Below, piece after piece: positions 5,491-5,752 of a stretch of DNA of 5,752 nt (positions are counted from its first letter, which is position 1; each line of letters starts with the position of its first letter). A model generated the notes under the pieces. The model ran no database searches, had not been told where the DNA came from, and saw nothing but the letters and a program-made list of their open reading frames with translations. A program made the position numbers and the translations under genes. Source of the stretch: Planctomycetales bacterium (GTDB lineage: Bacteria > Planctomycetota > Planctomycetia > Pirellulales > Thermoguttaceae); NCBI GenBank assembly GCA_007122045.1, contig SKJM01000643.1, positions 1 through 5,752 of the forward strand, in the 5' to 3' direction.

Positions 5491-5752
5491 CTATCGGCCC
5501 TCCGGCTCCTTCGCCGCGTCCCAGCGCTCGGCGAGGTCGCGGAAACCTCCGACGCCGCTGGTGAGGACGAACCGGGCGACGCCGGCGGCGGCCGGGCGCG
5601 CCTCGGCGGCGAACGCGGCCAGCCGCCGGCTATCCTCCGGGTCCGGCGAATAGCGGAGGCTTGCCAGCAGGGGGAAGAGGGGCTTCGCGCCCCAGACGTG
5701 TTCTTCCTGATCGATCGTCGCCAGGCGGTCGAGGCGGGCGAGGGTGAAGCGA
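5491..5752 (-). CDS. Hypothetical protein, 3' end only (runs off the window)
   Basis: Reading the minus strand from 5751 gives 86 codons ending at TAG (5493-5491), with no stop before the window edge. The start lies outside the window. The visible part is helical and rich in Leu, Ala and Arg: FTLARLDRLATIDQEEHVWG, KPLFPLLASLRYSPDPEDSR, then AAGVARFVLTSGVGGFRDLAERWDAAKEPEGR at the C-terminus. Strong codon-position GC bias and a sensible amino-acid mix support a real gene. No family is recognised. It is convergent with the Hsp70 gene, with 138 bases between the two stops, so it is not part of that operon. A diverged copy of its last coding part lies just past its stop (5434-5477). Confidence 0.7.
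   Translation of the reverse strand, partial: RFTLARLDRLATIDQEEHVWGAKPLFPLLASLRYSPDPEDSRRLAAFAAEARPAAAGVARFVLTSGVGGFRDLAERWDAAKEPEGR

Overview
The window looks like chromosomal DNA from a GC-rich bacterium, most likely a member of the Planctomycetota. This is an inference. It rests on a Gfo/Idh/MocA oxidoreductase remnant with the motifs YFHPEQ and LCFLVDFQTRADEF, a nucleoside-hydrolase remnant with WPTPIVF and NPVRQA motifs (both families are greatly expanded in planctomycetes), and a DUF2760-Hsp70 gene pair. No mobile element, CRISPR array or rRNA was seen.

Layout. Positions 1-86 hold nothing that can be called. 87-1259 (-) is an intact class I aldolase-like TIM-barrel gene. 1282-2117 (-) is a decayed stretch with two gene remnants, one from a Gfo/Idh/MocA oxidoreductase and one from an inosine/uridine nucleoside hydrolase. 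Each keeps a strong ribosome binding site and start codon but has lost most of its body. 2118-2428 is mostly noncoding and holds one doubtful short reading frame. 2429-2501 (-) is a tRNA with a CAU anticodon. 2502-2913 is a 412-base noncoding stretch unusually rich in inverted repeats; it holds a perfect TATAAT box and, near its right end, a good sigma70-type promoter facing right. 2914-3465 (+) and 3520-5352 (+) form a two-gene operon encoding a DUF2760 protein with a hydrophobic N-terminus and a compact YegD-like Hsp70. From 5491 to the window edge a convergent minus-strand gene enters, with only its last 86 codons visible.

How the genes work together. The DUF2760 protein and the Hsp70 belong to a conserved but functionally uncharacterised pair. 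A reasonable model is that the DUF2760 protein sits at the membrane and acts as partner or client adaptor for the Hsp70. In many genomes the pair is followed by a second Hsp70-like gene (the DUF3731 family). Here that position is taken by a convergent unrelated gene, so the system is either two-component or its third gene lies elsewhere. The left half (aldolase-like gene plus broken sugar and nucleoside catabolism genes) looks like the residue of a carbohydrate/nucleoside-use cluster that is being lost.

The most interesting unexplained signals are the clustered inverted repeats at 2593-2692, which could fold as a pseudoknot or act as operators around a TATAAT box, and a diverged short duplication at the 3' end of the last gene.
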